Source: Streptomyces liliifuscus
GTDB lineage: Bacteria > Actinomycetota > Actinomycetes > Streptomycetales > Streptomycetaceae
Assembly: GCF_016598615.1 (NCBI RefSeq)
Contig: NZ_CP066831.1
Span: 6,324,001-6,388,000 of the forward strand
Direction of reading: 5' to 3'
DNA length: 64,000 bases
Shown: in pieces, positions 38,262-47,057 of the stretch
How the letters are laid out: each line of letters begins with the position of its first letter
Numbering within the stretch: position 1 is the first letter of the stretch
Translations under genes and position numbers: made by a program
Notes under the pieces: generated by a model
What the model was told of the DNA's origin: nothing
The model's input: the letters and a program-made list of their open reading frames with translations, nothing else
Databases searched by the model: none

Positions 38262-40256
38262 TCACCCCGCGGTCCGCGGAATCCTTTTCTCCCAGGTGCG
38301 GTGGAACACCACCTCGTCACCGTCCTTGCAGATCACCTCGTTCGAGGTGATGAAGTCCGCCTCGTCGCAGGTGGTTTCGGAGTGTGCCTCGACGCTCGCG
38401 TCCCACGGCAGGTCCGGCCGGTGCAGCCGGACGAACCAGTCCGAGCGGGCGCGGGCGGACAGCGGGTCCGACTCGACGATCGTGTACGTGTCCAGGGCCT
38501 CCTCGGTGAATTCGAGGCCGTCGGGATACACCCGGGTGCCTCCGTACCGCGGGTCCACCTCCAGGCGCCACTCACCCTTGGCGACATCGCGGACGACAAG
38601 GCGCTCGGGGCGCGGCTCGTCCAGGGTCGCGGGGAAGTTGACCCCCATGGGCTCCGCCTGCTCCGGCTCCTCGAAGGAGATGGACGGGTCCGACTCCTGT
38701 GCGCGGAGCGGGAGTTCCAGCACGCTCCCCGAAGGGGTGAGGGTGAAGCCCGCCTCCGAACCCGGCTGGGGCCAGATCCACGGCCAGTACGCGGAGGAGA
38801 CGGCGAGACGCACACGATGGCCGGGAGGGAAGGCGTGGCCGATGGCGTTCAGGTCGAGAACCACGTCCTCCGTAGAGCCCGGTTTCCAGGGAACCACCTG
38901 GTCACGGCCATGCCGGGCTGACAGGTTCAGAACGCCCCGGGTGACGAGGGTCGAGGAGCCGTCCGGGGCCACGTCGCAGATTCGGGCCACTACTTGTCCA
39001 CACGTCGCCTCCGTGGTGAGCCTCAACCGCACCCGCGGGCGGCCCAGCACCCAGATCTCCTCCGGGACCGCGAAGTCGAAGCACGCCGACCTCCCGTCCT
39101 CGTCCCGCTGGTCGGGCGGCAGGTCCGCGTCGTTGCCGAAGGGGAAGAAACGGCCGGCGTCGACCCCCGTGTGCTGGGGGGACCGCACCACCACGGGCTC
39201 ACCCCTGAGGGCGTACGTCACCGGGGCCACCAGGGGAGAGGGCCAGGCCGGATCGCCGACCCAGCGGCCCGGCAGCGTCGGGTACACCGTGGCGGGCGGA
39301 TGGGAGTCGCTGACGTACGAGCGCAGGAGCGGCTCGGACATGATCCCGGTCTCGGTGCCCTTGAGCCAGTGGTCCCACCAGCGCAGCGTCTCCTGGAGGA
39401 AGCCGATCGCCGGGCCGGGCGGCAGCCCCCGGTCGGGGTACTGGTGCGACCACGGCCCGACGATCCCCCGTACGCGGTCGGCCGGGAGGTGTTCCGCCAG
39501 GCGCAGGACCGTGTCCCGGTACGGGTCGTGCCAGCCGCCGACCGCGAGCACCGCCGCCCGGATCGCCGAGTAGTCCTCGCACACGCTGCCGCGGCGCCAG
39601 TGGTCGTCCCTCGTCTGGTGCGCCAGCCAGGTGTGCAGGAACGGATCGACGGTCTCCAGTCGTTTGATCCACAGGTCGTGCCAGACCTCGCCCGCGTACA
39701 CCGGATCCGGCGGGCGGGAGACGAACGTGAGCATGGTCGCCGCCCACGCGTGCATGTCGACGGCGAGCACGGAACCACCCATGTAGTGCACATCGTTGTC
39801 ATAGCGGTCGTCCGTCGAGCAGACCGTGACGACCGCCTTGAGCGGCTCGGGCGCGAGGGCCGCGATCTGGAGGGAGTTGAAGCCGCCCCAGGAGATGCCG
39901 AACATGCCGACCTTTCCGGAGCACCAGGGCCGGGCGGCGAGCCAGTTGACGACCTCGACCCCGTCGGCCAGCTCCGTCGGCGAGTACTCGTCACCGGGCA
40001 TGCCCTCGGAGTTGCCGTGCCCCCGGATGTCCACGCGTACGGACGCGTAGCCGTGCCCCGCGTACCAGGGGTGGCGCTGCCAGTCACGCGGGGCCGTCCA
40101 GTCGGTCAGGCGGTAGGGCAGGTATTCGAGCAGGGCCGGTACGGGTTCGTCGGTGAGCGGGCGCCACACGCGCGCGTAGAGCTTGGTTCCGTCCGGGAGG
40201 GGAACGCGGATGTCCTCGTGAGTCGTCTCGTAGGGGAAGGACGTACGGATGCGCAT
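38262..40256 (-). CDS. CocE/NonD-type alpha/beta hydrolase (X-Pro peptidase-like)
   Basis: A 664-residue hydrolase. The N-terminal alpha/beta fold has VPLPDGTKLYARVWRP, SVRVDIRGHGNSEG and the nucleophile elbow VGMFGISWGGFNSLQ (Ser near residue 132); VGGWHDPYRDT and the IVGPWSHQY His complete the triad region. The C-terminal jelly-roll part (LRLTTEATCGQVVARICDVAPDGSSTLVTRGVLNLSAR, GHRVRLAVSSAYWPWIWPQPGSEA) is typical of CocE and PepX. It cleaves esters or N-terminal dipeptides; substrate unknown. The next gene upstream encodes a peptide transporter 28 bases away, so a peptide substrate is plausible. Confidence 0.88.
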   Translation of the reverse strand: MRIRTSFPYETTHEDIRVPLPDGTKLYARVWRPLTDEPVPALLEYLPYRLTDWTAPRDWQRHPWYAGHGYASVRVDIRGHGNSEGMPGDEYSPTELADGVEVVNWLAARPWCSGKVGMFGISWGGFNSLQIAALAPEPLKAVVTVCSTDDRYDNDVHYMGGSVLAVDMHAWAATMLTFVSRPPDPVYAGEVWHDLWIKRLETVDPFLHTWLAHQTRDDHWRRGSVCEDYSAIRAAVLAVGGWHDPYRDTVLRLAEHLPADRVRGIVGPWSHQYPDRGLPPGPAIGFLQETLRWWDHWLKGTETGIMSEPLLRSYVSDSHPPATVYPTLPGRWVGDPAWPSPLVAPVTYALRGEPVVVRSPQHTGVDAGRFFPFGNDADLPPDQRDEDGRSACFDFAVPEEIWVLGRPRVRLRLTTEATCGQVVARICDVAPDGSSTLVTRGVLNLSARHGRDQVVPWKPGSTEDVVLDLNAIGHAFPPGHRVRLAVSSAYWPWIWPQPGSEAGFTLTPSGSVLELPLRAQESDPSISFEEPEQAEPMGVNFPATLDEPRPERLVVRDVAKGEWRLEVDPRYGGTRVYPDGLEFTEEALDTYTIVESDPLSARARSDWFVRLHRPDLPWDASVEAHSETTCDEADFITSNEVICKDGDEVVFHRTWEKRIPRTAG

Positions 40257-40284
40257 GGCGGTGACCTCCAGGGCCTGTGGGGTC

Positions 40285-41814
40285 TCAGTGGACCGGGTGC
40301 ATCGTGCGGCGCAGCCAGGGCGCGGAGGCGATCACGAGCAGGCCCGCGGCGACGGCGATCGCGCCGTTGACGCCGAAGTAGGCGGGCTTGGAGACGTCGT
40401 CGTAGAGCTTCACGGTCTGGGCCTGGATGCCGTTGGCGAGGGCCAGCGAGAGGAACCAGAGGGACATCGTCTGGCTGGCGAAGGCCCGCGGGGCGAGCTT
40501 GGTGGTGGCCGACATGCCGGAGGTCTCCAGGAGGATGTCGCCGAGCCCCAGCAGGAAGTACGAGCCGACGATCCACCAGGCCGACATCAGGTAGTCGTCG
40601 TTGTCGTGGCCCGAGGTCGGCAGCACCATCAGGAGGAAGGACAGGCCTCCCAGCACCACCCCGAACGCGATCTTGTTGGAGGCGTGCGGCTGGCTGTGCC
40701 CCATCCGCACCCACAGCGCGGCCACGACCGGGGCGAGCGCCACCTCGAAGGCGCCCAGGGCGGACGCGTACCAGCCGGCGGGGAAGTCGAAGCCGAGGAT
40801 CGTCGTCTCGGCGTTCGACGCGGCCAGCAGCATCATCGTCGAGTACGCCTGGAAGAGGATGAAGTTGAAGACCGTGGAGGCCAGGAACAGCACGATGTAC
40901 GGGCGCAGCCGGCCCCGTTCCCCGGGAGTCACCCGGGGACTCCTGAACATCACCGCGAAGTAGACCACCGGCGCGATCACCGAGATCAGGGTCAGCAGGT
41001 CCACGAAGCGGCCCATGGTCAGCCATCCGGCGGCGGCCAGCAGGACCGCGAGGACGGCCACGGCCAGCAGGCCGAGGACGATCAGGCGGACGGCCCTGCG
41101 CATGGCCGCCGGCGGCAGCGCGAACTCGGCCGCGTTCCTGCGTCCGGCCAGGTGACGGCGGCCCGCGACGTACTGGATCAGGCCGAAGGTCATACCGACC
41201 GCGGCCGCCGAGAAGCCCCAGTGCCAGCCCTGGTGGTCGCCGAGCCAGCCGGTGATCAGCGGACCCGCGAAGGCGCCGATGTTGATCGCCATGTAGTACA
41301 CGGCGAAACCGGCGTCGCGGCGGTCGTCGTCGGTGCGGTAGAGCTTGCCGACCATGGTGGCGACATTCGGCTTCAGCAGGCCCGTGCCCGCGCTGATCAG
41401 GCCGAGTCCCGCCCAGGTCATGGCCGCGGTGGGCACCGCCATCGCGTAGTGGCCGCAGGCGATCAGGACACCACCCCACAGGACCGCCCGGTACGAGCCG
41501 AGGATGCGGTCGGCCAGCCAGCCGCCGGCCACCGAGACCAGATAGACCAGCGTCCCGTACGCGGCCGAGACGGACGCGGCCGTTCCGGCGGACATTCCCA
41601 TGCCGCCGTGGGCCACCGTGTCCGCGAAGTACAGGACGAGGATCGCCTGCATCCCCAGGAACGAGAACCGCTCCCAGACCTCCAGGCCCGAGAGGGTGAG
41701 CAGGCCCCTCGGCTGGCCGAAGAAGGCATGGTCGTCGGCGGGGTCCGAGCGAGGGCCACCGGGTTCCGGATCGGGCTCCGGATCGGGGTCGGACTCGATC
41801 GTGTCGCGGGACAA
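40285..41814 (-). CDS. POT/PTR2-family proton-coupled peptide transporter
   Basis: A 509-residue MFS protein with about 14 helices. LSGLEVWERFSFLGMQAILVLYFAD holds the ExxER-type motif of TM1; GGWLADRILGSYRAVLWGGVLIACGHYAMA and GLGLISAGTGLLKPNVATMVGKLY are POT signatures; FILFQAYSTMMLLAASN follows. It imports di- and tripeptides with protons. The start is TTG at 41814, preceded by GGAAG; no in-frame ATG or GTG fits better. The first 25 residues are Asp/Pro/Glu repeats that come from a GGATCGGG microrepeat. Downstream CocE hydrolase gene is likely co-transcribed. Confidence 0.9.
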   Translation of the reverse strand: MSRDTIESDPDPEPDPEPGGPRSDPADDHAFFGQPRGLLTLSGLEVWERFSFLGMQAILVLYFADTVAHGGMGMSAGTAASVSAAYGTLVYLVSVAGGWLADRILGSYRAVLWGGVLIACGHYAMAVPTAAMTWAGLGLISAGTGLLKPNVATMVGKLYRTDDDRRDAGFAVYYMAINIGAFAGPLITGWLGDHQGWHWGFSAAAVGMTFGLIQYVAGRRHLAGRRNAAEFALPPAAMRRAVRLIVLGLLAVAVLAVLLAAAGWLTMGRFVDLLTLISVIAPVVYFAVMFRSPRVTPGERGRLRPYIVLFLASTVFNFILFQAYSTMMLLAASNAETTILGFDFPAGWYASALGAFEVALAPVVAALWVRMGHSQPHASNKIAFGVVLGGLSFLLMVLPTSGHDNDDYLMSAWWIVGSYFLLGLGDILLETSGMSATTKLAPRAFASQTMSLWFLSLALANGIQAQTVKLYDDVSKPAYFGVNGAIAVAAGLLVIASAPWLRRTMHPVH

Positions 41815-42168
41815 GGAGCATCACTTCCTGAAAAATGGCTCGCTTTCAGGACGTACCGCATGTGTCGTCCGTACCGGATGTATCAGTCTTATCGGCAGAT
41901 CAAGAACATACCTTCCGTGATCGGATACCGCCCGGCTGGGGGCGGGGGGCAAAAGGGGGCAGGTGGAGCGTGTCAGGCAGGGTGGTGGCAGGTGACGGGC
42001 GGGCGCTCACTGTGATCGAAAGGCGACCGGATACGCTGACTTGAGTGCCAGCAGCGACACATCGACAAACACCCACAGCATCCGCAGCACCTGTAGTACC
42101 CAGCAGGCCCAGCACACTCAGAGCATCCAGACACCGCCGCTGAGAGCGTCAGCAGACAGGAGACCCTC
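41815..42168. other. Divergent promoter region between the peptide transporter and polyprenyl synthase genes
   Basis: 354 bases without a gene. On the transporter side, CCTGAAA (41827-41833) and TTTCAGG (41844-41850) can form a hairpin just before its SD, and GTACCGCATGT/GTACCGGATGT repeat at 41853 and 41871. On the synthase side, GGATACGCT near 42030 may be a -10. SD for the synthase is ACAGGAGAC. Confidence 0.5.
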
Positions 42169-43179
42169 GTGACCGTCGTCGGGCCGTTCGGGCTGAGCGT
42201 GCGGGACCAGGCTCTCGAAGCCGATGTCCAGGCCGGATTGGCGGCTGTCGAGGAGGGACTGCTCGAGGCCACCAAGAGCGAGGTCCCGTTCATCACGGAG
42301 GCCGCGCAGCACCTCGTGCGCGCGGGCGGCAAGCGGTTCCGGCCGCTGCTCGTGACGCTCGCCGCGCAGTTCGGTGACCCGTACGCGCCGGGTGTCGTGC
42401 CCTCGGCCGTGGTCGTCGAGCTGACGCACCTCGCCACGCTGTACCACGACGACGTGATGGACGAGGCGGACGTGCGCCGCGGAGTGCCCAGCGCCAACAG
42501 CCGCTGGGGCAACTCGGTCGCGGTCCTCACCGGCGACTTCCTCTTCGCGCGGGCCTCGCACATACTGGCCGACCTCGGCCCCGAGGCCGTACGCATCCAG
42601 GCGGAGGCGTTCGAGCGGCTGGTCACCGGCCAGATCCTGGAGACGGCGGGGCCGCGCGACGGGCGTGACCCGATCGACCACTACATGGACGTGCTCAGCG
42701 GCAAGACCGGCTCGCTGATCGCCGTGGCCGGACGATTCGGCGCGATGATGTCGGGCGCCGACGAGACGGTCGTCGACGTGCTGACGCAGTACGGCGAGCG
42801 GCTCGGTGTCGCCTTCCAGCTCGCCGACGACGTGCTGGACATCGCCAGCGACTCGCGCGAGTCCGGCAAGACGCCGGGCACCGATCTGCGCGAGGGCATC
42901 CCGACGATGCCCGTGCTGCGGCTGCGCGAGCGCGTGGAGCGGCTGGGGCTCGCCGAGGACATCGCGCTGTCGGAGCTGCTCGCCTCGGACCTGTCCGACG
43001 ACGCGCGGCACGCCGAGGCGTTGGCCAGGCTGCGGGTGCACCCGGCCCTGGACCAGGCCCGCCGCGACACCGTGCGGTACGCGGAGGACGCCCGCGCGAC
43101 GCTGGCCCCGCTCCCTGAGTGCGACGCGAAGGCGGCGCTGGTGGAGCTGTGCGACGCGGTGGTCCACCGAGCGGGCTGA
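42169..43179 (+). CDS. Polyprenyl diphosphate synthase (menaquinone side chain)
   Basis: A 336-residue trans-prenyltransferase. The first Asp-rich motif is LATLYHDDVMDEADVRRG (DDxxD) and the second GVAFQLADDVLDIASDSRESGKTPGTDLREGIPT. AGGKRFRPLLVTLAA and SVAVLTGDFLFARA are typical of long-chain IspB/GrcC-like enzymes. It builds the C35-C45 prenyl tail of menaquinone from isopentenyl diphosphate. The residues before the first motif that set chain length are Leu/Ala/Tyr type, fitting a long product. GTG start after AGGAGACCCTC. Single gene, divergent from the peptide transporter. Confidence 0.92.
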   Translation: MTVVGPFGLSVRDQALEADVQAGLAAVEEGLLEATKSEVPFITEAAQHLVRAGGKRFRPLLVTLAAQFGDPYAPGVVPSAVVVELTHLATLYHDDVMDEADVRRGVPSANSRWGNSVAVLTGDFLFARASHILADLGPEAVRIQAEAFERLVTGQILETAGPRDGRDPIDHYMDVLSGKTGSLIAVAGRFGAMMSGADETVVDVLTQYGERLGVAFQLADDVLDIASDSRESGKTPGTDLREGIPTMPVLRLRERVERLGLAEDIALSELLASDLSDDARHAEALARLRVHPALDQARRDTVRYAEDARATLAPLPECDAKAALVELCDAVVHRAG

Positions 43180-43242
43180 CCTGCGCGTCTCCCCGTTTTT
43201 CCGCGGGGTCCCCGCGGATTCTTCCCCAAGATCCCTTTTGTG

Positions 43243-43291
43243 TGTGACGCAGGTCACATCTCTGGAATGAGTCCAATCTAGGATCCGTTCC
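43243..43291 (+). promoter_or_regulatory. Crp-type activated promoter of the CHRD/DUF3455 gene
   Basis: TGTGACGCAGGTCACA (43243-43258) is a perfect TGTGA-N6-TCACA palindrome and fits the Streptomyces Crp pattern GTG-N6-GNCAC. A -10 box TAGGAT lies at 43279-43284 with no good -35, so transcription would start near 43291 and the site would be centred at about -41, the class II activator position. The 14-base core is identical to the site at 4212-4225. Confidence 0.65.
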
Positions 43292-43354
43292 GTAGTTCAT
43301 GCACAGAAGCTGATGCAGGGGGCATCAGCGGAACTACGGGGAGAAAAAAGAATC

Positions 43355-44380
43355 ATGGGGACGATTGTTACGTTCGCACAGCGTCGTAAGAGCCTCGTCA
43401 TGACCGGCGTCGCGGTGGCCACCGCGGCCGGAGTCGCCGCCGCCGTCATCCCGGCGGTCGCCGACAGTGGGAGCTCCGGCAAGGGTTCGAGCGCGAGCGC
43501 GGGCCACTCGGGGCACGGGGACCGGTCCATCGAGGTACAGAGCGGCGCTCTCGCCGGCGGCAGTGGCGGCACCATCCTCGCCGCGAGCCTGAACGGTGCC
43601 AACGAGGTGCCGGTGCAGGGCGGCCCCGCCGTCGGTGACAAGGACGGCGCGGCGCTCCAGTTCGTCAAGGTCAAGGGGGACAAGGTGTCCGTCGCCGTCA
43701 AGTGGCGCGGCACCGGCAAGCCGACTCTGCTCCACATCCACCAGGGCGCCAAGGGGGTAAACGGCGGTATCAAGGTCGACTTCACCAAGCTGCTCGACAA
43801 CGCCAAGGGCCGCAAGGTCACCGGCACGGTCAAGGTCAAGGACGCCGCACTGCTCGGGCAGCTGAAGGCCGACCCGGGCGGCTTCTACGCCAATCTGCAC
43901 ACCGCCGAGTTCCCGGGCGGAGCCGTCCGCGGCCAGCTCCACAAGGTCACGACGAACTTCGACTTCCGGCACGCGCTGAACAACTTCCAGGCGTCCGTCA
44001 TCAAGGGCAAGCAGATCTACGAGTGCAAGAAGGCGGCCGACGGCACCACGTCCTTCGCCCAGCGTGACGTGGCCGCCGTGCTCGGCGGTCCCATCGCGCA
44101 CTCGTTCGTGAAGCCCAACTCGGGTACTCCGCAGTGGATCGCGCCCGACCGCAGCGCGGTCACCGGCGCGCTGATCTCCAAGACCCCGAACGGCGACAAG
44201 AACATCCCCGAACTGGACCTCAGGGCCACGCAGTCCGGCAAGCACCGGGGGCTGCTCGCGGGCACCGCGGAGATCCTGCGGCTGAACACCGTGGGCGGGG
44301 TGGCTCCGGCCGGGTCCTGCAAGGTGGGCAAGATCGTGGGAGTTCCGTACGGGGCGGACTACGTGTTCGTGAACCGGTGA
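43355..44380 (+). CDS. Secreted CHRD-domain protein fused to DUF3455-like domain
   Basis: A 341-residue exported protein. KSLVMTGVAVATAAGVAAAVIPAVADSGSS is the signal peptide; a Ser/Gly linker follows. Residues about 65-160 form a CHRD domain (LAASLNGANEVPVQGGPAVGDKDGAALQFV, LLHIHQGAKGVNGGIKVDF, YANLHTAEFPGGAVRGQLH). Residues about 170-341 (FQASVIKGKQIYECKKAADGTTSF, AVLGGPIAHSFVKPNSGTPQWIAPDRSAVTGALI, ILRLNTVGGVAPAGSC, VPYGADYVFV) match the DUF3455 pattern, usually a separate protein. Function of both is unknown. SD GGGGAGAAAAAAG; promoter has a Crp-like site. Confidence 0.82.
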   Translation: MGTIVTFAQRRKSLVMTGVAVATAAGVAAAVIPAVADSGSSGKGSSASAGHSGHGDRSIEVQSGALAGGSGGTILAASLNGANEVPVQGGPAVGDKDGAALQFVKVKGDKVSVAVKWRGTGKPTLLHIHQGAKGVNGGIKVDFTKLLDNAKGRKVTGTVKVKDAALLGQLKADPGGFYANLHTAEFPGGAVRGQLHKVTTNFDFRHALNNFQASVIKGKQIYECKKAADGTTSFAQRDVAAVLGGPIAHSFVKPNSGTPQWIAPDRSAVTGALISKTPNGDKNIPELDLRATQSGKHRGLLAGTAEILRLNTVGGVAPAGSCKVGKIVGVPYGADYVFVNR

Positions 44381-44408
44381 ACAGCCCGCTGACCACCGGC
44401 TGATCCGC

Positions 44409-44492
44409 CGGATCCGAAAGCGCTCCACCCGGATCCGAAAGCGCTCCACCCAGAACCGGCAGCGATCCACCCGGATCTGAAAGGGTTTCACC
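44409..44492. repeat. Four tandem 21-bp repeats
   Basis: Units of exactly 21 bases begin at 44409, 44430, 44451 and 44472. The first two are identical (CGGATCCGAAAGCGCTCCAC plus C); the third and fourth differ at several sites (CAGAACCGGCAGCGATCCAC, CGGATCTGAAAGGGTTTCAC). A weaker fifth follows. Located between the CHRD stop and the hairpin at 44512. Confidence 0.8.
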
Positions 44493-44511
44493 CGGCTCCG
44501 GCGAGATACAC

Positions 44512-44561
44512 GGACGGCGTCTTCCCCGCACGACCCCTACGGGTCGGGGGAGGCGCCGTCC
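44512..44561 (+). terminator. Hairpin terminator after the CHRD gene
   Basis: GGACGGCGTCTTCCCC (44512-44527) pairs with GGGGGAGGCGCCGTCC (44546-44561) with one or two mismatches; an inner CGACCC/GGGTCG stem extends it. It ends transcription before the LolA-like gene, whose promoter must lie in 44562-44710. Confidence 0.75.
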
Positions 44562-44725
44562 ACCCATGTCATACCGCAGGTGTACACGGAGTTGGCTCCG
44601 AGGTCTGACGCTTTCCGCCGGCCGATTTGGTCAGATTGGACACACCACTTCACAGGAGTTCGGGTGACAATGGCGGCCAGGGGTGGACGAGTGCATCAGC
44701 CGCCGACAACGGAGGTAGGGCACAC

Positions 44726-45940
44726 ATGGCACCGTACGAAGCCGACGACAACACGAACGAGGACCTGCGCACCGGCCGACGCAAAGCCGCTCGGTACGTC
44801 GTCCCCGTCGCGGTGCTGGGGGTGGCGGCCGCGACCATCGGGCTCGTCCCGGCGTTCGCCGGTTCCGGCGACCCGGACCTGCCGGACATCACCGCCCAGC
44901 AGCTCATCGAGAAGATCGCGGCGTCGGACGTACAGCAGCTGTCCGGCACGGTGAAGATCAGCACGGACCTCGGCCTGCCGAACCTCGGCGGTCTGGAGAG
45001 CAGCCTCGGCGGCGGGATGGCCGGAGGCGGCGACGACTCGGGTTCCTCCGCGGACCCGTCGTCCAAGCTGCTTGAACTGGCGTCCGGTACGCACACGTTG
45101 CGGGTCGCGTCCGACGGCGAGGACAAGCAGAAGCTCTCACTGCTCGACAAGGCCGCCGAGTACAGCGTGATCCACAACGGCGACGAGGTGTGGGCGTACG
45201 ACAGCGCTTCGAACGAGGCGTACCACATGAAGGACTCCTCCGGCGCCGCCGAGAAGGGGACGAAGGGCAAGTCCGACGATGTGCCGGCCACGCCCAAGGA
45301 ACTGGCCGACGAGGCACTGAAGGCGGCCGACGACACCACATCCGTGACCGTCGACGGCACGGTGCAGGTCGCGGGCCGTGACGCCTACAAGCTGCTGATC
45401 AAGCCCAAGGCGTCCGGTTCGACGGTCGGCGCGATCTCCATCGCGGTGGACTCGAAGACCGGTCTGCCCCTGAAGTTCACGCTGACCCCGGCGAGCGGCG
45501 GCGCGGCCGTCATCGACGCGGGCTTCACCAAGGTCGACTTCTCCAAGCCGGCCGCGTCCACCTTCGACTTCAGCCCGCCCAAGGGCACGAAGGTCACCGA
45601 GGGCGACGAGGCGAAGTCCGAGGGCCCGGCGGACCGGGCGAAGCCCAACGGCGGCGAGGACCTGGACAAGGAGTTCCAGGGCCTGAACGTCATCGGTGAG
45701 GGCTGGAGCTCGATAGCCCAGTTCGACACCGGCGGCGAGGGCATGCCGTCGGAGTCCTCCGGCGCGGGTGACGCGGGCCGCTTCCTCGACTCGCTGGGCG
45801 ACCACGTGACCGGCAAGTTCGGCTCGGGCACGGTCTTCTCGACCCGCCTGGTCAACGCGCTCATCACGGACGACGGCAAGGTCTACGCGGGCGCGGTCAC
45901 CAAGGACGCGCTGGTGAAGGCGGCCAACGCGGCGAAGTAG
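44726..45940 (+). CDS. LolA/DUF2092-like exported protein
   Basis: A 404-residue protein with one N-terminal membrane segment (AARYVVPVAVLGVAAATIGLVPAFAGSG) that is a signal peptide or anchor. The outer part has DITAQQLIEKIAASDVQQLSGTVKISTDLGLP, KLSLLDKAAEYSVIHNGDEVWAYDSASNEAYHM and AGRDAYKLLIKPKASGSTVGAISIAVDSKTGLPLKFTL, the pattern of the LolA-like beta-sandwich that holds lipids. Actinobacteria lack the Lol pathway, so it is a lipid or lipoprotein chaperone only by fold. SD GGAGG. It lies 37 bases before an ABC exporter and probably works with it. Confidence 0.8.
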   Translation: MAPYEADDNTNEDLRTGRRKAARYVVPVAVLGVAAATIGLVPAFAGSGDPDLPDITAQQLIEKIAASDVQQLSGTVKISTDLGLPNLGGLESSLGGGMAGGGDDSGSSADPSSKLLELASGTHTLRVASDGEDKQKLSLLDKAAEYSVIHNGDEVWAYDSASNEAYHMKDSSGAAEKGTKGKSDDVPATPKELADEALKAADDTTSVTVDGTVQVAGRDAYKLLIKPKASGSTVGAISIAVDSKTGLPLKFTLTPASGGAAVIDAGFTKVDFSKPAASTFDFSPPKGTKVTEGDEAKSEGPADRAKPNGGEDLDKEFQGLNVIGEGWSSIAQFDTGGEGMPSESSGAGDAGRFLDSLGDHVTGKFGSGTVFSTRLVNALITDDGKVYAGAVTKDALVKAANAAK

Positions 45941-45977
45941 CGCACGCGGTCCCGGAGCCCCATGTGGGAAAGGCGAA

Positions 45978-47057
45978 GTGAGGGAGTCGATGGCGGAACT
46001 GTCCACCGCGGACGGGGACATGGCAGGTGAGCGCGGCACGGCCGACGCGGGTGACACCGCGGAGGCCGGTCACACGGCGAAGGCCGGTGACACGGTGGCG
46101 GACGCGGCAGCGACCGCGGACACGGGTGACACCGTGATCGCCACCCGCGCCCTCACCAAGCGCTACCGCGGCGGACAGCTCGCCGTCGACGGCCTCGACC
46201 TGGCCGTCCCGGCGGGCAGCGTCTTCGGCTTCCTCGGGCCGAACGGCTCCGGCAAGACGACCACCATCAGAATGCTGATGGGCCTGATCGAGCCGACGTC
46301 CGGCACGGCGCGCGTGCTGGGGCAGCCCATGCCGCGCGCCACGAGCACCGTGCTGCCGCACGTCGGCGCGCTCATCGAGGGACCGGCTCTCTACGGCTTC
46401 CTCTCCGGCCGCGACAACCTCCTGCGCTACGACTCGGCCGACCCGACCGCCGACCCGCGCACCCGGCGTACGCGCGTCGCGGCCGCGCTCGACCGTGTCG
46501 GCCTGACGGCGGCCGCGGGCAAGAAGGCGAAGGCGTACTCCCTGGGGATGAAGCAGCGGCTCGGGCTCGCGGCCGCGCTGCTGCAGCCCCGCCGACTGCT
46601 GGTGCTGGACGAGCCGACCAATGGGCTCGACCCGCAGGGGATGCGGGAAATCCGTTCCCTGGTGCGGGAGTTGGCGTCGGACGGCACCACCGTCTTCCTC
46701 TCCTCGCATCTGCTGGACGAGATCGAGCAGGTGTGCACGCACGTGGCGGTGATGGCCCAGGGGCGGCTGATCACCCAGGGGCCGGTGGCCGACCTGGCGG
46801 CGGGCGCGCGCGGCCGGCTCGTCGTGACGACACCGGATCCGGGCGACGCGGCCCGGGTGCTGAAGGAACAGGGCATGACCGATGTCGTGGTCGCCGAGGA
46901 CCGGGTGACCGCCGAGCCACCGGACCGCGAGCTCGCCGAGGTGAACGCGGCGCTGGTGAAGGCGGGCGTCCGCGTCCGGGGATTCGGGGTCGAGCGGGCC
47001 TCGCTGGAGGACGCGTTCGTGGCACTCACGGGGGAGGGATTCGATGTCGCGGGCTGA
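45978..47057 (+). CDS. ABC-2 exporter ATPase
   Basis: About 359 residues. Walker A FLGPNGSGKTTTIRMLMGL, signature YSLGMKQRLGLAAALLQ and Walker B LLVLDEPTNGLDPQGM are all present, with the switch His in FLSSHLLDEIEQVCTHVAVM. The C-terminal regulatory part (VVTTPDPGDAARVLKEQGM) is typical of drug/lipid exporter ATPases. Residues 10-50 are a Gly-Asp-Thr-Ala repeat extension. GTG 45978 or ATG 45990 may start it. It overlaps the permease gene by 14 bases. Confidence 0.9.
   Translation: MRESMAELSTADGDMAGERGTADAGDTAEAGHTAKAGDTVADAAATADTGDTVIATRALTKRYRGGQLAVDGLDLAVPAGSVFGFLGPNGSGKTTTIRMLMGLIEPTSGTARVLGQPMPRATSTVLPHVGALIEGPALYGFLSGRDNLLRYDSADPTADPRTRRTRVAAALDRVGLTAAAGKKAKAYSLGMKQRLGLAAALLQPRRLLVLDEPTNGLDPQGMREIRSLVRELASDGTTVFLSSHLLDEIEQVCTHVAVMAQGRLITQGPVADLAAGARGRLVVTTPDPGDAARVLKEQGMTDVVVAEDRVTAEPPDRELAEVNAALVKAGVRVRGFGVERASLEDAFVALTGEGFDVAG

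Noticed and set aside
43334..44491. A minus-strand open frame over the CHRD gene with a 7-residue periodic start
   Set aside because: The periodic start is just translation of the 21-bp repeat, and the rest is antisense of a well-supported gene.
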